A stretch of 64,000 bases of DNA, taken from Niabella sp. Lineage in GTDB: Bacteria > Bacteroidota > Bacteroidia > Chitinophagales > Chitinophagaceae. The notes below the pieces were generated by a model, which was not told the origin of the DNA, made no database searches, and was given only the letters and a program-made list of their open reading frames with translations. The stretch is taken from NCBI RefSeq assembly GCF_030150205.1, contig NZ_JASLGT010000009.1, positions 186,001-250,000 on the forward strand, in the 5' to 3' direction. Positions 51,650 through 61,319 of the stretch are shown in pieces; position 1 is the stretch's first letter; each line of letters starts with the position of its first letter. A program made the translations under genes and the position numbers.

Positions 51650-54370
51650 TTAAAGCCATTGATTGAATTTTTTGATGTACCAGTTTTTGATCAGCTGTGT
51701 CAGTAAACAATAGCTGGTAAGAATTGCTATCAGCCAGGGAAAATATTGCCAGGGGAGCGGCTGCATTTTCAGACTTGCTGCAAACGGGGTAAAGGGCAGG
51801 GCCATACCAATGAGCATGATCAAAGAGGTTAAAGCCACCACGGGTGCTGATGCCCAGCTTTGGATGAACGGGATTTTACGGGTGCGGATCATATGTACGA
51901 TCAGTGTTTGTGACAACAGTCCTTCAATAAACCACCCGCTTTGAAACAGGGATTGGTGCTCCGGCGTGTTGGCTTTAAATAAGAAAAACATCAACGCAAA
52001 GGTGGCATAGTCGAAAATGGAACTGATGGGACCAATAAAGATCATAAACCGCTGAATACCGGAGGCATCCCATTTTTTGGGTTCCAGCAGGAATTCTTCA
52101 TCCATCCGGTCCCAGGGGATGGAGATCTGCGATACATCATAGAGTAAATTCTGTACCAGTATCTGCACGGGCAGCATGGGCAGGAAGGGGAGGAAGGCGC
52201 TGGCCCCCAGCATGCTGAACATATTGCCAAAATTGCTGCTGGCCGTCATCTTGATGTACTTGATGATGTTGCCAAATGTGCGCCGGCCATAGATCACGCC
52301 TTTGCGCAGCACCATTAAGTCTTTTTCCAGCAGGATGATGTCGGCACTTTCTTTGGCAATGTCCACGGCCGTATCTACGCTGATACCCACATCGGCCTGG
52401 CGTAGTGCAGCCGCATCATTGATGCCGTCTCCCATAAAACCAACCGTATGCCCTTTGGCCTGCAATAGGCTGACGACCCTCGACTTTTGGATGGGGCTTA
52501 ATTTGGCCAGGATGGAAACCGCATCGATCTGCTTCCGCAGTTCATCGTCGGTCATTTGTTCCACTTCGCTGCCCAGCAGGATGCTGTTGAAGTCGATACC
52601 CACATCCCGGCATATTTTCCGGGTTATCACTTCATTATCGCCGGTAAGCACTTTTACCTGCACGCCCAGTTTTTGCAGGGCCTCGATGGAAGTGCGGGCG
52701 GATGGTTTTGCGGGGTCCAGGAAGCCGATAAACCCGGTCAGGATGAGTTGTTGTTCATCCTCTACAGAATAGGTGAGCGCGCGGTCATCAAACTCCCGGA
52801 TGGCAACGATCAATACCCGCAGGCCTTCTTCATTCAGCCGTTTTGAAGTGTCCAGGATGCGTTGCTTCATGGCTGTATCTATGGCGATGATGCTATCACT
52901 CTCAATATGCACCTGTTTATCATCACCGGGATCAAAGGCCGCACTGCACAGGTCGATCATTTCTTCCACCGCGCCTTTGCAAATGAGCAGGTGCCGGCCG
53001 CTTTTCTGCTTGAGTATGACGGACATTCTCCGGCGCTGAAAGTCAAACGGAATTTCATCCACTTTTACAAAATGATCTTCTACTTTCAGGTAATCGTGCA
53101 GGTCGGCATGTTCCAGTACCGCAAGATCCAGCAGGTTTTTTAAACCGGTTTGGTGAAAGCTGTTGAGATAGGCCCATTTCAATACCTCATCGTCATCTTC
53201 CCCGTTAATGTTCAGGTGGCGTTCCAGCACAATTTTATCCAGCGTAAGAGTGCCGGTTTTATCCGTACAGAACACATCCATGGCACCGATGTTCTGGATG
53301 GCGTTCAGCCGTTTTACGATCACCTTCCGTTTGCTCATGCTTACGGCACCCTTGGCCAGGTTGGCCGTTACAATCATCGGCAGCATTTCGGGCGTTAAGC
53401 CCACTGCTACTGCAATGGCAAACAACAGGGCTTCCAGCCAGTCGCCTTTTACAAGGCCGTTGATCACAAAGATCAGCGGCACCATAATGAGCATAAAGCG
53501 AATGAGCAGGAAGCTGACTTTATTAACGCCTTTATCAAAACTCGTCTCAGACCGGGTGCTGGTAATGGTGCGACTTAACGATCCAAAATATGTGTGATCA
53601 CCGGTGGTAACTACCATGGCCGTGGCGGTACCACTGACAACATTGGTGCCCATAAAACAAATATTGTCCAGCTCCAAGGGTGATTTTTCGGTGGCGGCCC
53701 GTACAGGGAGGTGTCTTTTTTCTACCGGTAAAGATTCCCCGGTAAGCATGGCCTGACTTACAAAAAGATCCTTGGAGTGTATCAGCCGGCAATCGGCAGG
53801 AATCATGTCGCCGGCGGATAAAAAAATGATATCACCCGGTACGATTCCTTTTATATCAACTTCGTTTTTTACGCTGATGTCCGCGGTGCTTTTCCGTAAA
53901 ACTGTGGCCGTGGTCTTTACCATGTTTTTGAGCTGTTCGGCGGCACGATTGCTGCGGAACTCCTGGAAGAAGCGGATGAGGGAACTTACCATGACCATGA
54001 TTCCCACCATCATCACGGTTTTATAATCTTTTTCTCCGGCGGGCGCCATCCATACATCCATAATAAAGGAAATAATGGCGATAACAATCAAAATGGCAAT
54101 GAAGGGATTTATAAATGCCATGAATAGCTGTTTGTACCAACTGTTTGCCTTTTTATGATGGACCTCGTTAGGGCCAAATTTTAACAGGCGCTCTTTTACT
54201 TCGGTTGCGGATAAGCCCTGGGGGTGACTGTCCATCATCGCCAGGAAAAAATTTTCATCTGCCCGGGAAGTATGCTGCAATTTTACCGCGGCGGCGGCAT
54301 CACTGCCATTGGTGATTCGGCTGAAACCCGCAGCCAGCTGCTTTTTGATGGATATGCTTAATGTTTTCAT
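51650..54370 (-). CDS. mgtA: Mg2+-importing P-type ATPase (P3B, MgtA/MgtB type)
   Basis: 906 residues, inner membrane. The phosphorylation motif VFCTDKTGTLTLDKIV holds the catalytic Asp; LTGESLPVEK (actuator), QKSRVVSLLQAKGHTVGFMG and GDGINDAAALRQADVGISVD (hinge) follow. The N-terminal PxxxP-type cytosolic segment and the ten-helix layout fit MgtA/MgtB rather than Ca2+ or K+ pumps. It lies between two small genes and a porin gene on the same strand. The repeat array 54389-54417 and a TA-rich leader precede it; no Mg2+ riboswitch was recognised. Confidence 0.95.
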   Translation of the reverse strand: MKTLSISIKKQLAAGFSRITNGSDAAAAVKLQHTSRADENFFLAMMDSHPQGLSATEVKERLLKFGPNEVHHKKANSWYKQLFMAFINPFIAILIVIAIISFIMDVWMAPAGEKDYKTVMMVGIMVMVSSLIRFFQEFRSNRAAEQLKNMVKTTATVLRKSTADISVKNEVDIKGIVPGDIIFLSAGDMIPADCRLIHSKDLFVSQAMLTGESLPVEKRHLPVRAATEKSPLELDNICFMGTNVVSGTATAMVVTTGDHTYFGSLSRTITSTRSETSFDKGVNKVSFLLIRFMLIMVPLIFVINGLVKGDWLEALLFAIAVAVGLTPEMLPMIVTANLAKGAVSMSKRKVIVKRLNAIQNIGAMDVFCTDKTGTLTLDKIVLERHLNINGEDDDEVLKWAYLNSFHQTGLKNLLDLAVLEHADLHDYLKVEDHFVKVDEIPFDFQRRRMSVILKQKSGRHLLICKGAVEEMIDLCSAAFDPGDDKQVHIESDSIIAIDTAMKQRILDTSKRLNEEGLRVLIVAIREFDDRALTYSVEDEQQLILTGFIGFLDPAKPSARTSIEALQKLGVQVKVLTGDNEVITRKICRDVGIDFNSILLGSEVEQMTDDELRKQIDAVSILAKLSPIQKSRVVSLLQAKGHTVGFMGDGINDAAALRQADVGISVDTAVDIAKESADIILLEKDLMVLRKGVIYGRRTFGNIIKYIKMTASSNFGNMFSMLGASAFLPFLPMLPVQILVQNLLYDVSQISIPWDRMDEEFLLEPKKWDASGIQRFMIFIGPISSIFDYATFALMFFLFKANTPEHQSLFQSGWFIEGLLSQTLIVHMIRTRKIPFIQSWASAPVVALTSLIMLIGMALPFTPFAASLKMQPLPWQYFPWLIAILTSYCLLTQLIKNWYIKKFNQWL

Positions 54371-54388
54371 GAGAGAGGAGTAGATAGG

Positions 54389-54417
54389 GAATGGTGAATG
54401 ATGAATAGTGAAATGAT
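54389..54417. repeat. Heptamer repeat upstream of mgtA
   Basis: Units GAATGGT, GAATGAT, GAATAGT and a degenerate GAAATGATG in phase with 7-base spacing. Same family as the insertion in valS (44671-44735). It separates the 66-residue protein gene from mgtA. Confidence 0.75.
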
Positions 54418-54418
54418 G

Positions 54419-54619
54419 TTACTTTTTATCCGGGTGCTTACTTTTTAGAAAGAACCGGAGCAGGAGTAATACGGCGATGATCAGAAGACCGGTTATCACG
54501 CCGTTGCCGGGTGAGCGATGATGAGCGGTAAGCGTTTCCCGGTTTAACAGAAGATCCGCCAGGTAAATGCTTACCGCCAGCACACCCGCAGCAATAGCCC
54601 AGCTGCCTGTTTTCCGCAT
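54419..54619 (-). CDS. Small two-helix membrane protein
   Basis: 66 residues with two hydrophobic segments (GSWAIAAGVLAVSIYLADLL and VITGLLIIAVLLLLRFFL) and a basic tail (KSKHPDKK). No named family. Lies 48 bases before mgtA on the same strand, so it may be an accessory or regulator of the pump; this is inferred from position. Confidence 0.6.
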   Translation of the reverse strand: MRKTGSWAIAAGVLAVSIYLADLLLNRETLTAHHRSPGNGVITGLLIIAVLLLLRFFLKSKHPDKK

Positions 54620-54638
54620 GTTGCCTTCGATTGATTTA

Positions 54639-54842
54639 TTAAATGAAGCGGTACTTTTTTAAACGCTGTATACCGCGGTAATAGTTCCGGTTACGCCTTT
54701 TTGCTGCTTTAACATGGGCGGTCTTAAAGATCCTGCTATCATCAAGGCCGGAATTAGAGGAGCCGATAATAACTTCCGGTAATTGCCCGGCGCCGGATTT
54801 GCGGATGAGGGGACTTTTGAAAAAAGAAATGAATTTGAACAT
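54639..54842 (-). CDS. Small basic protein of unknown function
   Basis: 67 residues from ATG 54842 (a start at 54896 adds 18). Begins MFKFISFFKSPLIRKSGAGQ and ends in a strongly basic segment (KAAKRRNRNYYRGIQRLKKY). Upstream of the two-helix protein on the same strand. It could be real but has no recognisable homologue. Confidence 0.35.
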   Translation of the reverse strand: MFKFISFFKSPLIRKSGAGQLPEVIIGSSNSGLDDSRIFKTAHVKAAKRRNRNYYRGIQRLKKYRFI

Positions 54843-55066
54843 AACACTTGAATTTTGTTGCCCCTTTACGGGGAACACCATCAAGTATTCCTTCATAAAG
54901 CGGGTAGTTAATAATGGGGTTTACTGACCGGATCGATATCCATTTTTTATCTTATTTGTGTTTAAATGACATTCTTTGTTGAATGCATTGCAAAACTAAT
55001 GCCTCCCATCCGCAAGGGCTGTTAGAGGGCTCTTAGAATGTTATTAGAAAAATATTAGAAAACGGG

Positions 55067-55108
55067 GCTGAACGCTAAACGCTAATTGCTGAGTGCTGAA
55101 CGCTCGCC
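55067..55108. repeat. Heptamer array that runs into the end of the histidine kinase gene
   Basis: Six 7-base units in phase: GCTGAAC, GCTAAAC, GCTAATT, GCTGAGT, GCTGAAC, GCTCGCC. The kinase reading frame (minus strand) runs through it and stops at 55075, so the last ~10 residues of the kinase (ASVQHSAISV) are encoded by the repeat. Confidence 0.85.
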
Positions 55109-56478
55109 GATACAACATGCGGCAGCTCAATTGTAAAAATGGTGCCTTTACCTACGGTAGAGCTTACCTGGATAGAGCCATGGTGCAGGTCAATGATCCG
55201 CTGTACCAATGCCAGGCCAATGCCGTTACCGTTGACAAAGGTTTTGTTGCGCCCCCGGTAAAAAGGGGTGAAAATATTTTGCAGATCATCGGCCGCAATT
55301 CCGATTCCATTGTCCGAAAATTGCAGTATGACCCGGTTTTTAGTGTAGGAAATGTGTACCGTGCTTTGTGCGTCGGCGGAAAATTTACAGCTGTTTTCCA
55401 TCAGGTTAATAAAGGCCGTTTTTAGCAGGTATTCATTGCCCTGTACTGAAATAAAATCATCGTTTTCGATCTCCCGGTCAAACAGGATATTGACATTATA
55501 CTCCTGCTGAACGTGCAGCACATCATTGCGGGCGTCCAGCAATACTTCATCCAGACGGATTTCTTTAAACGAAATTTCCGTTTGGTCATAGTTCGCTTTT
55601 GCAAAGTCCAGCAAACTATTGGATAGGCGAATCAGTTTTTGCACATCCGTAATCAGGTGCCGGTTGGTTTGCCGGTATTCCTCCGCGGGCCGCTCTTTCA
55701 GCGCCGTAAGCTGTAACTCCGCCAGCATGGCCGTAAGGGGCGTGCGCAGCTCGTGCGAGATATTGGAAACAAATTGCTTTTGCGCATCAAAAGAATTTTC
55801 CAGCCGGTTCAGCATTTCATTAAAGGTAATGGCCAGTGCGGCAATTTCATCTTTACGGTTGCCTTCATTTACGCGTAAATCCAGGTTGGTGGCCGTTATC
55901 TTTTTAACCTTGCTTACAATGGCGGAAACGGGGCGCAGCGATTGTTTGGCCAGAAAGCGGCCCACAAAAAACGTAATGGCAATGGCTATTAAAAATGCAA
56001 GGATCAGCGTGTTTCTTAGCGATGCCAGTTTACCGTACCCGTATTCATCAATGGCCGCTGCAGTAATGACATATGCGTTACTGTTATGGGTGTATAAAAA
56101 GCCCACCACCTGCATGTTGCCCTGGTAAAACTGGATCTCTTTTTGTGCGACCACACGGCTGATCATAGCCCTGGTTTCCTTTACCTTATCGATGTTTACC
56201 GCATCGTGGTACAGCAGGTTAAACGCGGTATCGTAAATAGCCACTTCTTCCTGGAACAAAAAAGTGGGCGTTTTTTTGTAGATCAGTTGTAAAACATCCG
56301 GGTCTATTTTTGAATCGAACAGCAGGTTGGCCTTCGTAGTAGCCTGTTGTTTCAGCCGTTTAAAATATTCGTCCTCCCGTACTTCGGCCGATGTAATGTA
56401 GATCATGCAGGCAAATGCAGATAGCAACGCGGCTACCAACAAGGTAAATAACAGGGTAAGCCTTGTTTTTATCTGCAT
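55075..56478 (-). CDS. Two-component sensor histidine kinase with HAMP domain
   Basis: An inner-membrane protein of 467 residues: TM1 about 7-30, a ~120-residue periplasmic sensor, TM2 about 157-173, HAMP (FLAKQSLRPVSAIVSKVKKI and following), the phosphoacceptor motif FVSNISHELRTPLTA with H242, and ATP boxes (NLMENSCKFSADAQ, FSDNGIGIAADDL, GNGIGLALVQRIIDLHHG). Its C-terminal ~10 residues come from a heptamer repeat and differ from related kinases. It follows the response regulator with 3 bases between them. Confidence 0.95.
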   Translation of the reverse strand: MQIKTRLTLLFTLLVAALLSAFACMIYITSAEVREDEYFKRLKQQATTKANLLFDSKIDPDVLQLIYKKTPTFLFQEEVAIYDTAFNLLYHDAVNIDKVKETRAMISRVVAQKEIQFYQGNMQVVGFLYTHNSNAYVITAAAIDEYGYGKLASLRNTLILAFLIAIAITFFVGRFLAKQSLRPVSAIVSKVKKITATNLDLRVNEGNRKDEIAALAITFNEMLNRLENSFDAQKQFVSNISHELRTPLTAMLAELQLTALKERPAEEYRQTNRHLITDVQKLIRLSNSLLDFAKANYDQTEISFKEIRLDEVLLDARNDVLHVQQEYNVNILFDREIENDDFISVQGNEYLLKTAFINLMENSCKFSADAQSTVHISYTKNRVILQFSDNGIGIAADDLQNIFTPFYRGRNKTFVNGNGIGLALVQRIIDLHHGSIQVSSTVGKGTIFTIELPHVVSASVQHSAISV

Positions 56479-56481
56479 AAA

Positions 56482-57165
56482 TCAGCCTTTTTTTAAAATA
56501 AATCCCATGCCCGGCCGGGTATGAATGAGCTTTACCGGAAAATCTTTTTCAATTTTTTTTCTCAGGTAGTTGATGTACACATCAATAAAATTGGTGCCCG
56601 TATCAAACGTTGTATCCCATACCTTTTCTGCTATTTCAGCACGACTCAAAACACGTTCCGGGTTTTGCAGCATGTATTCCAGCAGCTTCAATTCCTTTGG
56701 CGTAAGGTCTATTTCCCGATTTCCTCTTTTTACGATTTTGGTATGCTGGTTCAGCTCAATATCTTCATATTTCAGTAAAAAACTATCGGTACTTTTATTA
56801 CTGGCCGCGCGTTTCAGCAGGGCGCGCATCCTTGCCACCAGCTCCCGCAGCTCAAACGGTTTTACCAGGTAATCATCCGCGCCGGCATCAAAACCCTCCA
56901 CTTTTTCGTTGGTAGTGCCCAGGGCCGTAAGCATAATAATCGGTATATCCGGCTTCAGGCTCCGGATCTCCTTACACAGGTCAATACCATTCATTCCCGG
57001 TAAAATAATATCGGTAATGATCACATCAAAATGATTGTTAATGGCCAGTTGCTTGCCCGTTTCGCCATCAGCGGCCAGGGTTACGCCAAAGCCCTGTTCC
57101 TCCAGTCCTTTTTTTGTAAGGGCTGCTATCCGCTGGTCATCCTCAATCAATAAAATCGGTATCAT
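56482..57165 (-). CDS. OmpR-family response regulator
   Basis: 227 residues from ATG 57165 (a start at 57186 adds 7). Receiver: LLIEDDQRIAAL, phosphoacceptor D52 (DVIITDIILPGMNG), K in VKPFELREL; winged helix at the C-terminus (LTPKELKLLEYMLQNPERVL, FIDVYINYLRKKIEKDFP). Pairs with the kinase encoded next. The target genes may include neighbouring mgtA, but no binding site was recognised. Confidence 0.96.
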   Translation of the reverse strand: MIPILLIEDDQRIAALTKKGLEEQGFGVTLAADGETGKQLAINNHFDVIITDIILPGMNGIDLCKEIRSLKPDIPIIMLTALGTTNEKVEGFDAGADDYLVKPFELRELVARMRALLKRAASNKSTDSFLLKYEDIELNQHTKIVKRGNREIDLTPKELKLLEYMLQNPERVLSRAEIAEKVWDTTFDTGTNFIDVYINYLRKKIEKDFPVKLIHTRPGMGFILKKG

Positions 57166-57423
57166 TACCTGCTGCTTTAGGTACAAAGATAAGCAGGGAA
57201 TGTGTCCCGCAGATGGCGCAGATGTTACGCAGATTTAGTGTTTGACTCACAGATTGTAAAGGCTGGCACAGGAAAAATCCGCGGAAATCGGCGAGAATAA
57301 TCCGCGTTCATCAGCGGGGAAATTAGCCCGGAGCGCAAAATATATTATGATGCAAAAGCACCTCTAATATTCCCAAGTTCCTCAAGCGCTCCCCGTCCCC
57401 CAATACAAGTATACTCCAGCCCA

Positions 57424-58200
57424 CTACACCTGCGAGTAAGCCGTTGGCACCAAAAAAGTATTAATGATCCTGGAAACGGTATTTGCATACTGGGGATCTG
57501 CGATCAACCGCTTCCAATCCGCGTCGGCAACAAAAGCGCCCCATCCCTTATCGCGCTCCTCCATATTATTACAGGTAAGCATGTAGGTAATACGCGGCAG
57601 CTTGTCGCCAGCAATCACCTCTCCCAAAAATACCGGGTTCAGCTTTGCCCGCTTAAAAATATCAAACTCCCCGTCGTGGAACATTTTTACCTTTCTTCTC
57701 ACCGCGTCTTCACTATAGCCCTCATAGGTCCGCAATTCAAAGACCCGCGGTGCACCCGGCGGCACAGTCAATGCGGGCCAGCCCTCAAAGGCTGTCATCA
57801 GCGAAGCCGTAAAGCGATTGTATACCGGTTTGTCGGCGGGTATCGCATGGTACGCAGCACTGCTTTTAATATAATCGGCGTCTGCTTTCACCTTTGCGTT
57901 TACCAACAAATAGCTGTCGATAGACGCATAGGGGACCAGTACGTATAATTTAGCCGGCTCCGTTTCCTTCCATGCCTTAAAAACGCCCACTGTTTTAACA
58001 CCGTATTTGTTCAGTGCCGGTATCAGCGCCGTTTTAAAATATTGCTCCAGCTGGCCTCTGTCCACTCCAAAGCGCATATCATATTCGCGCCATTCGTATA
58101 CTTCCTTTTGTGCTGCGGGCCGCTCACCGGCCGATGCGCCCATTGTTGCCATGCCAGCAGTAGCTGCCAGTGAGGAGTGGAGGAACTTTCTGCGTTTCAT
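57424..58200 (-). CDS. NIPSNAP-family protein with Tat-like signal
   Basis: 258 residues from ATG 58200; the signal starts MKRRKFLHSSLAATAGMATM, with two arginines and a long hydrophobic part, in the style of Tat-exported Bacteroidota proteins. Two NIPSNAP-like ferredoxin-type repeats follow (YEWREYDMRFGVDRGQLEQY and VFELRTYEGYSEDAVRRKVK). The family is widespread and mostly uncharacterised. Single-gene unit. Confidence 0.9.
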   Translation of the reverse strand: MKRRKFLHSSLAATAGMATMGASAGERPAAQKEVYEWREYDMRFGVDRGQLEQYFKTALIPALNKYGVKTVGVFKAWKETEPAKLYVLVPYASIDSYLLVNAKVKADADYIKSSAAYHAIPADKPVYNRFTASLMTAFEGWPALTVPPGAPRVFELRTYEGYSEDAVRRKVKMFHDGEFDIFKRAKLNPVFLGEVIAGDKLPRITYMLTCNNMEERDKGWGAFVADADWKRLIADPQYANTVSRIINTFLVPTAYSQV

Positions 58201-58329
58201 CGTTTGTTTTTTTATAGATCGTTTTCGTGTGTTGTTGAGTTCGTACAAGGTGTACCTAAAAATAAGACATCTTTTTGGTATCATTTAAAAAAACGTATAC
58301 GGTTATCGGCCAGGTAGGGGTATTATTTT

Positions 58330-58460
58330 TATTGGCCCGGCTGCAGCGCCGATGGCAACAACACTGAGCCTGTCCCGCTGAAAGCGGGATCACTCACTTG
58401 TGCTGCGGTGCATAGGGGCAACTGGCTATCGCGGGACCTGGGCGACTGGTGGGACATGGA
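58330..58460. repeat. Dispersed intergenic element, copy 2
   Basis: Shares with the element at 36816-36950, in the same order once that one is reversed: a CTTGTGCTGC(A/G)GTGCA block (58397-58412, 15 of 16 bases match) and GGGCGACTGGTG followed by (G)GACAT (58440-58456). A 7-bp hairpin TCCCGCT/AGCGGGA lies inside (58373-58389). Non-coding. The rest of 58201-58767 has only the ATA repeat. Confidence 0.75.
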
Positions 58461-58714
58461 GCGCTTGTAAGTATACTATCCCATTTTTTAAAGAGCTATT
58501 GGCCGGCGGATCATTACAACTCCGGAAATAATTGCGGGAGCCAAAACATGCTATGGAGTGGGAGTACCGTAGGAGCGGCTTATAGGGCATGTTTCCAGGG
58601 TTTTTTATTCCGGCGATCTAAGTACACATGGCCGGACCTGTGAAATTTTCTCCGGTTGTAGAAAAGAAGTATTTTAGCAAAGGAATCGTAATAAAGAAAT
58701 CTTCTTGAAAAAGC

Positions 58715-58746
<32 letters not shown>

Positions 58747-58767
58747 TCCTCCCTGGTAAATAAATGA

Positions 58768-59616
58768 ATGAAATTGATGGTGCCCTATTTCAAAACAATA
58801 CTATTAGCCATGTTATTCGGGTTGTGCAGTTGTAAAAATAACAGCAAGAAGGATGAAGTTTTTGAGGCGTTCAAAACGCAAATGGAAAAACAGAGGATGA
58901 AAATAGATTCGGTTGATGAAGAAGGGTTTATTTATGTAGCCAAGGGAGCTCTTACACTGAAAATTAGCCTTGATAATTTAAGGAAGGACTATGCCAGGGA
59001 TAAAGATATGGCTGTTATAACAGATTTTGTAAAGACAATGGCCTCGCATACGTTAGATCTTCCTGCTTCCTGGGAAGAAGCAAAGGATGATGTTTACATT
59101 TCTTTATTTCCCGATGATTATGCGTTTGAAGACTTTTTAAATGAACCGGTAACGGAACATATGCGTAAAGTGTATATTCATAGAAGACCAGGAGAGCTGA
59201 CATGGGTGTCGGATGAAGATCTGAAAAAATGGAATATAACACCGGCGTTACTGGCAGCCCAGGCGGATCAAAATGCAAACAAATTGCTGCAACAGGTATC
59301 CATAACGATAGATACGGTTGAAGGCCATAAGTTGGGTTTTATTGACACGGCACAAACTACTTTAAAGGGCGCGTTGCTTTTTGCATCCGGAATGAAGGAA
59401 AAGATAAAGGCAGATTTTGGATTTCCTTTTTATGCAGTGATCCCGGTAAGGGACTTTTGTTATTTGTTTTCGGAGGAAGACTTTAACTTTTTTTCAAAGA
59501 GGCTGGCCCCCACGGTTGTAGAAGAGTACAAGCAATCCGGCTATCCTGTTACAACGGAAATTTTAAAATTTTCCAACAAGGGGGTGGACGCGGTTGGGAG
59601 GTATCCGGTGCAGTAG
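58768..59616 (+). CDS. DUF1444 (YtpQ/UPF0354)-like lipoprotein
   Basis: 282 residues; signal peptide ends with the lipobox LCSC (FKTILLAMLFGLCSC). The body resembles DUF1444: AFYAVIPVRDFCYLFS-like core (FPFYAVIPVRDFCYLFSEED), then VVEEYKQSGYPVTTEILKFS. In Bacillus such proteins are cytoplasmic; the lipoprotein form is notable. Function unknown. Preceded by the ATA repeat. Confidence 0.75.
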   Translation: MKLMVPYFKTILLAMLFGLCSCKNNSKKDEVFEAFKTQMEKQRMKIDSVDEEGFIYVAKGALTLKISLDNLRKDYARDKDMAVITDFVKTMASHTLDLPASWEEAKDDVYISLFPDDYAFEDFLNEPVTEHMRKVYIHRRPGELTWVSDEDLKKWNITPALLAAQADQNANKLLQQVSITIDTVEGHKLGFIDTAQTTLKGALLFASGMKEKIKADFGFPFYAVIPVRDFCYLFSEEDFNFFSKRLAPTVVEEYKQSGYPVTTEILKFSNKGVDAVGRYPVQ

Positions 59617-59853
59617 GTTTCACTGTCGGATACCAGGAGCGTCATATGCTATAAAAAGGTCCTATGCGTATATTGAATATTTTTAGACTGCGAGGGACGT
59701 AGGAAAGAATCGGAACATTTTTTGGCGTCCCATCATATTTTCTTTATAGACATTGGCCGTTGGTGGAAGAAGAAGCTGACAGACGCAATATCTGGGCGAT
59801 AAGGTTTTTGCCGGATCCAGGTTCAGTGTTTAGCTTTTCAATAAAAAAACAAG

Positions 59854-60528
59854 ATGATAAATTTTATGATACGATCGGAGCTGATATTGAGGGTAGTGAT
59901 TGGCATTTTGCTTAGCCTTTCCGGATGCTCAGAGGTAAAAAGAGAAAAAACTGAAAAGGAAGCCAGGCAAGAAAAAGAGCTTGAACAATATTTGAAGGCA
60001 TTTAATGAACGTTCTATTTATAAAACACTTACCCAAAGAATCATCGATACAATACCGGATGATAAACTTTTGCAGGTAGTGTTCGATAATCTGATAGAGA
60101 AACTTTCTAACGATCATGAAAATGAGTATGAAACGGTAATGACCTGGAATAAATCAAGGCGGGCTATTTATATGATCTGGCTACTGGAATGGGAGGTAAA
60201 CAATGGAGGTTATAATCAATTTTACTATAATCCCAGCGGACAATTCCGCGAGCTCTTACCGGATGCACTAAAATTAGTGGGTGCCAGCCAGTTTGCTGCG
60301 CTTACGCAAAAGGCAAATGATATCTATCAAAAGGAAAATGCAACGATAACGAAATATCAGGATGGATCGACAGAAGGTTTTAGCAAATCCTATGAAAGTA
60401 ATCCTCTAGATGTTTGTGATGATGCATTTTATGCTCTTTATAAAAAAGAAAACCTACCACAAATTCAGATGAATTATATACGGACGCATAAGCAGGATTT
60501 TGTGGATGAGCCGGTTGAAGCGGAATAA
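59854..60528 (+). CDS. DUF4375/DMP19-like lipoprotein
   Basis: 224 residues; the lipobox SLSGC follows a hydrophobic segment (LILRVVIGILLSLSGC). The conserved core AIYMIWLLEWEVNNGGYNQF plus YYNPSGQFRELLPDALKLVG matches the DUF4375/DMP19 C-terminal domain, which is linked to DNA mimicry or immunity-type functions in other bacteria. N-terminal region is highly charged. No operon partner within 150 bases. Confidence 0.82.
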   Translation: MINFMIRSELILRVVIGILLSLSGCSEVKREKTEKEARQEKELEQYLKAFNERSIYKTLTQRIIDTIPDDKLLQVVFDNLIEKLSNDHENEYETVMTWNKSRRAIYMIWLLEWEVNNGGYNQFYYNPSGQFRELLPDALKLVGASQFAALTQKANDIYQKENATITKYQDGSTEGFSKSYESNPLDVCDDAFYALYKKENLPQIQMNYIRTHKQDFVDEPVEAE

Positions 60529-60802
60529 ACAACGTTTTTCTTACATACAGATTATCTGTTGATGGGTTTGGCCCCGTCGACTAGGCTTTAGTGTTGTTTT
60601 AGGCCCCGTAAACCGGTTGCCGGTAATTTTTCAGGGACCTGACAATTGGCGAACAGTCCTGCCAGGGTATTCAGCAGGTTTATTTATATCATATATGCGG
60701 CGGCGGTGGATCGGTTTGCGCGGCTGTCAGACCAGCCTGCAAGACAGCAGTAAGGCGGTGTCCATATTTGTTTTACCGTTATATTGGTTATTTTAGCATA
60801 TT

Positions 60803-61099
60803 ATGAGCAAGCAGCAATTTTATCTAAAACTAAATCCGCCGCGGCCCAGTTTTATACTGGATATGACGGCCGAAGAAAAAGCCACCATGCAGCAACACGT
60901 TGCCTATTGGACGCAGTTGCTCAACGACGGCATTGCCATTGTTTTTGGCCCGGTAGCCGACCCAACCGGTGGTTACGGGGTAGGCGTTGTATCGGTAAAC
61001 GATGAGGACCAACTAAAAAAGATCATCGAGGCCGATCCCGCAAACGGGCTGAACCAATATGAGTACTATCCCATGCGGGCCGCGTTTAAGCAACACTGA
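60803..61099 (+). CDS. YCII-related domain protein
   Basis: 98 residues: RPSFILDMTAEEKATMQQHV, then IAIVFGPVADPTGGYGVGVV and QYEYYPMRAAFKQH. The YCII fold is a ferredoxin-like dimer with a conserved His-Asp pair; here the HVAYW His and the VADP Asp fit. Function of most members is unknown. Cytoplasmic. Confidence 0.9.
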   Translation: MSKQQFYLKLNPPRPSFILDMTAEEKATMQQHVAYWTQLLNDGIAIVFGPVADPTGGYGVGVVSVNDEDQLKKIIEADPANGLNQYEYYPMRAAFKQH

Positions 61100-61319
61100 A
61101 AACGGCAACAGTAACTCAAAAGGTAGCGGTGGGGCTTTGAGGCATCCCGGCCTTGTTATGGTTTATGTTTTGGCTTTGAGCAATGTGATAATAGACGTTT
61201 GCAGGCTTAGCCTCAGGCATATGTCAGCTGGCCACCTGGCACAATAGCGGGTTGCCAGGGCGTATGTAAGAATTTGGAAAAAATAAATTATTTTGTGGTG
61301 ATCGCATTACTTTTGTTAT

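Noticed and set aside
55020..55060. TTAGAA repeats read as a phage attachment site or Mg2+ riboswitch
   Set aside because: No integrase nearby, no duplicated site, and no stem pattern or known riboswitch consensus; simple AT-rich sequence before the heptamer array.
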